A stretch of 17,960 nucleotides of DNA from Trachelipus rathkii (lineage: Eukaryota; Arthropoda; Malacostraca; Isopoda; Trachelipodidae): contig JABUQX010097200.1 of NCBI GenBank assembly GCA_015478945.1, forward strand, positions 1 to 17,960. The letters are read 5' to 3'. A model generated the notes under the pieces. That model ran no database searches. It was not told the DNA's origin and saw only the letters and a list, made by a program, of their open reading frames with translations. Both the position numbers and the translations under genes were made by a program. Within the stretch, counting starts at the first letter, position 1; every line of letters starts with the position of its first letter. Positions 16,198 through 17,960 of this stretch are shown here, one piece after another.

Positions 16198-16199
16198 AG

Positions 16200-16920
16200 A
16201 ATGAGAAAAGAAGAGAGTTATTTAGTATTAGAGTTCGTAATAATAAGTCTTAATTTTTTTTATTTCAATCTTAGTTCTTTAATTATTATGGAGAAACTGG
16301 CTTCATTTTAAATTTAGGTTAAGGTTATAGATAAAAGTTAAAGTTAAAGTTAAATTTTCCTGTTGAAGGATAAGATTTACTTTCTGTATTAAATAAAAAA
16401 TGTTTTTGAAAAAAATTTGCGTTTCTTGAAAAAGGTTTGGGTTAGGTAAAACAAACATTTTTTGTTTTTTGAAAACATTTTTGTTTTTTTGAAAAACATT
16501 TTCTTATGATTTAATTCATTTTGTTTAAAAATATTTTTAAAAAACATTGGTCCCCGGGCGAAAAAAGTTGTCAAATTTCGACGAAATAACATGTTTTAGG
16601 GACATAAGCATAAAGCGTAAAACACTACGCCACAGCCACCAGGGGGGTCCCACCCACCTCACCGCTCCGTAGTTTTACTGTTCTTAAAGCTGCTTACCAT
16701 ACTTTATAATAAAATATATATAAACATCATTTTTTTTTACAAACTTAAACATTTCATCATATACACAATGTTTTTTTCTCTCTCCTACATAAACACAGCA
16801 TAAATAAAATAATAATTTTTGCATAAACATAAAATAAAAAAGTTCTATGGTATAACTATAGCATAGGGTAAGAGGGTGAGGTAAACAAGATTTTTTTAAA
16901 TAATTTTACTGAAAAGTGCA
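16200..16920. other. AT-rich intergenic, one hairpin-prone segment
   Basis: This interval contains A/T homopolymer mixtures with repeated GAAAAACATTTTTGTTTTT-like words (about 16400-16550). An inverted pair, GTAAAACACTACG (16617-16629) and CGTAGTTTTAC (16668-16678), encloses a C-rich loop. No gene is supported. Confidence 0.4.
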
Positions 16921-16924
16921 TTAT

Positions 16925-17300
16925 TTAAAATATATATATAAATATATAATAATATATATATATATTATATATATATAATATACTAATATAATTTTTAAAT
17001 AAATATTTAAATATAATTAATAAATATTTCACGGAGAAAAATATCAATTGGGGTTGTTTTTTTTTTAACAAAATAAAGTATTTTAAAATATTACAGAACA
17101 TACACAAGTTTTTTAAGTATATATATATATATATTAATATATATATATAGTATATATATATGATAGTATATATATATATATAGATATATTATAATATATA
17201 TTATATATATATGTATATATATATATTAATGAGAATATTACATGTCTGGTTACATACGAATTTAAAATATACAGGGGAACAACAAGTTCTTTAATATATA

Positions 17301-17342
<42 letters not shown>

Positions 17343-17430
17343 AGTATCATATTTATATCCCCCCCAATATATATTGATATTATATATATATATATATATC
17401 TAGATATAATATATATATTATATAGTGATA
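16925..17430. repeat. TA-rich arrays, interrupted
   Basis: Several TA arrays (about 16928-16990, 17117-17230, 17293-17430) are separated by short unique pieces. No gene is seen. Confidence 0.85.
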
Positions 17431-17437
17431 TTACTAC

Positions 17438-17960
17438 TTATGCGGCAGAACCATGAGATGAAGTTTGAAACTGTTGCATTCCTCTATATAAGTTCTCCAA
17501 AGCTTCTATTCTTTGAAATAAAAATAGGAATAAATTATCTGCGAGATGCACAACCCATTCTTCATCATATCACAGGCTCTATAGATTGCATTGTCTCATG
17601 GCCAAAGAGAAGTAAAGTATCAATACATTAGTTTCGTCACCAGTCGCTATACATTATATTATAAGGTATTCCCCCATACTTCAGTGTAAATTTTTATAAA
17701 ACAAACCATAGGCTAGATGTATTAATTCGTCAAGTATGTCAACATTGTCAAGATGCATTAATATTTCTTCTTTTTATCTTATAACAAATGTTGTAATATT
17801 TTTCGATGCGAATGTAAACCAGAACCTATTCTTGTACGTACTGATGTGTTAGCTGGATAAGGTTTCAGTAAGTGACGTAAATCATAATACTTTTTAACAC
17901 TATCCGCAAGTATGAGAAAACAAACATCTATTGATTCGAATACTTCATCTTCGCCTCGTT
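17438..17960 (-). pseudogene. Unrecognised coding remnant running off the window
   Basis: Three minus-strand pieces in different frames look like real protein. 17958-17779 is 59 codons with no stop from the window edge and includes FESIDVCFLILADSVKKYYD and LRHLLKPYPANTS. 17758-17681 includes LDNVDILDELIHLAYGLFYK. 17569-17438 is 43 codons including DEEWVVHLADNLFLFLFQRI and EALENLYRGMQQF, ending in TAA. A further short piece (LLLFGHETMQSIEPVI) sits just before the last one. The pieces follow in order with frameshifts between them, and the composition is protein-like with balanced, amphipathic segments. I do not recognise the family. It could be a decayed gene, an exon series of a host gene, or part of another mobile or virus-derived element. 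The true start lies outside the window. Confidence 0.5.

Noticed and set aside
16050..16253. Lys/Arg-rich ORF
   Set aside because: It is simply the translation of the poly-A and GAA tract.
16314..16350. Telomere-like TTAGG words near TTAGGTTAAGG
   Set aside because: Only one or two copies occur, followed by GTTAAA words; this is not a telomeric array.

Overview
The window looks like intergenic, repeat-dominated DNA from an invertebrate animal, most plausibly an arthropod and perhaps a crustacean. The evidence is very AT-rich flanks, long (TA)n and (TAA)n microsatellites, a decayed LINE reverse transcriptase, a small inverted-repeat element and a large LTR retrotransposon. Nothing looks prokaryotic. 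The species assignment is inference only, and I see no intact host gene.

The main occupant is an 11.4-kb Ty3/gypsy-type LTR retrotransposon on the minus strand (about 1199-12606). The 5' LTR is on the right (10406-12606) and the 3' LTR on the left (1199-3316). Both are very long (about 2.1-2.2 kb) and clearly diverged from each other. Reading leftward from the 5' LTR, the order is: a primer-binding site resembling the initiator-Met type; a short leader; an aspartic protease with only a stub of Gag before it; reverse transcriptase; RNase H; an OTU-type cysteine-protease-like domain; integrase with HHCC, DDE and GPY/F modules; a long acidic tail; a probable 133-nt intron; an SGNH (GDSL-type) hydrolase-like domain with a low-complexity tail; a noncoding stretch; a polypurine tract; and the 3' LTR. 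About ten frameshifts and a few stops break the coding region, so this copy is probably dead. Even so, nearly all catalytic motifs can be read.

The unusual part is the gene content. Two domains that are not standard in Ty3/gypsy elements sit in one element: an OTU-like domain between RNase H and integrase, and an SGNH hydrolase-like third ORF after integrase. The latter starts exactly at a good splice acceptor, in phase with a possible donor at the end of the integrase tail. Gag capsid and nucleocapsid are missing from this copy.

Right of the element lie TA arrays (12612-13070) and a degenerate LINE reverse transcriptase on the plus strand (13074-13540). A roughly 495-bp foldback element (13546-14040) abuts or interrupts it, and an inverted relative of one end occurs at 534-625. 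Further right are a three-copy tandem array of about 145 bp (14572-15030), several compact hairpins and palindromes (15154-15694), a period-14 minisatellite (15965-16095), a GAA tract and more TA arrays. At the right edge (17438-17960, minus strand) there is a frameshifted, unrecognised protein-coding remnant that runs off the window.
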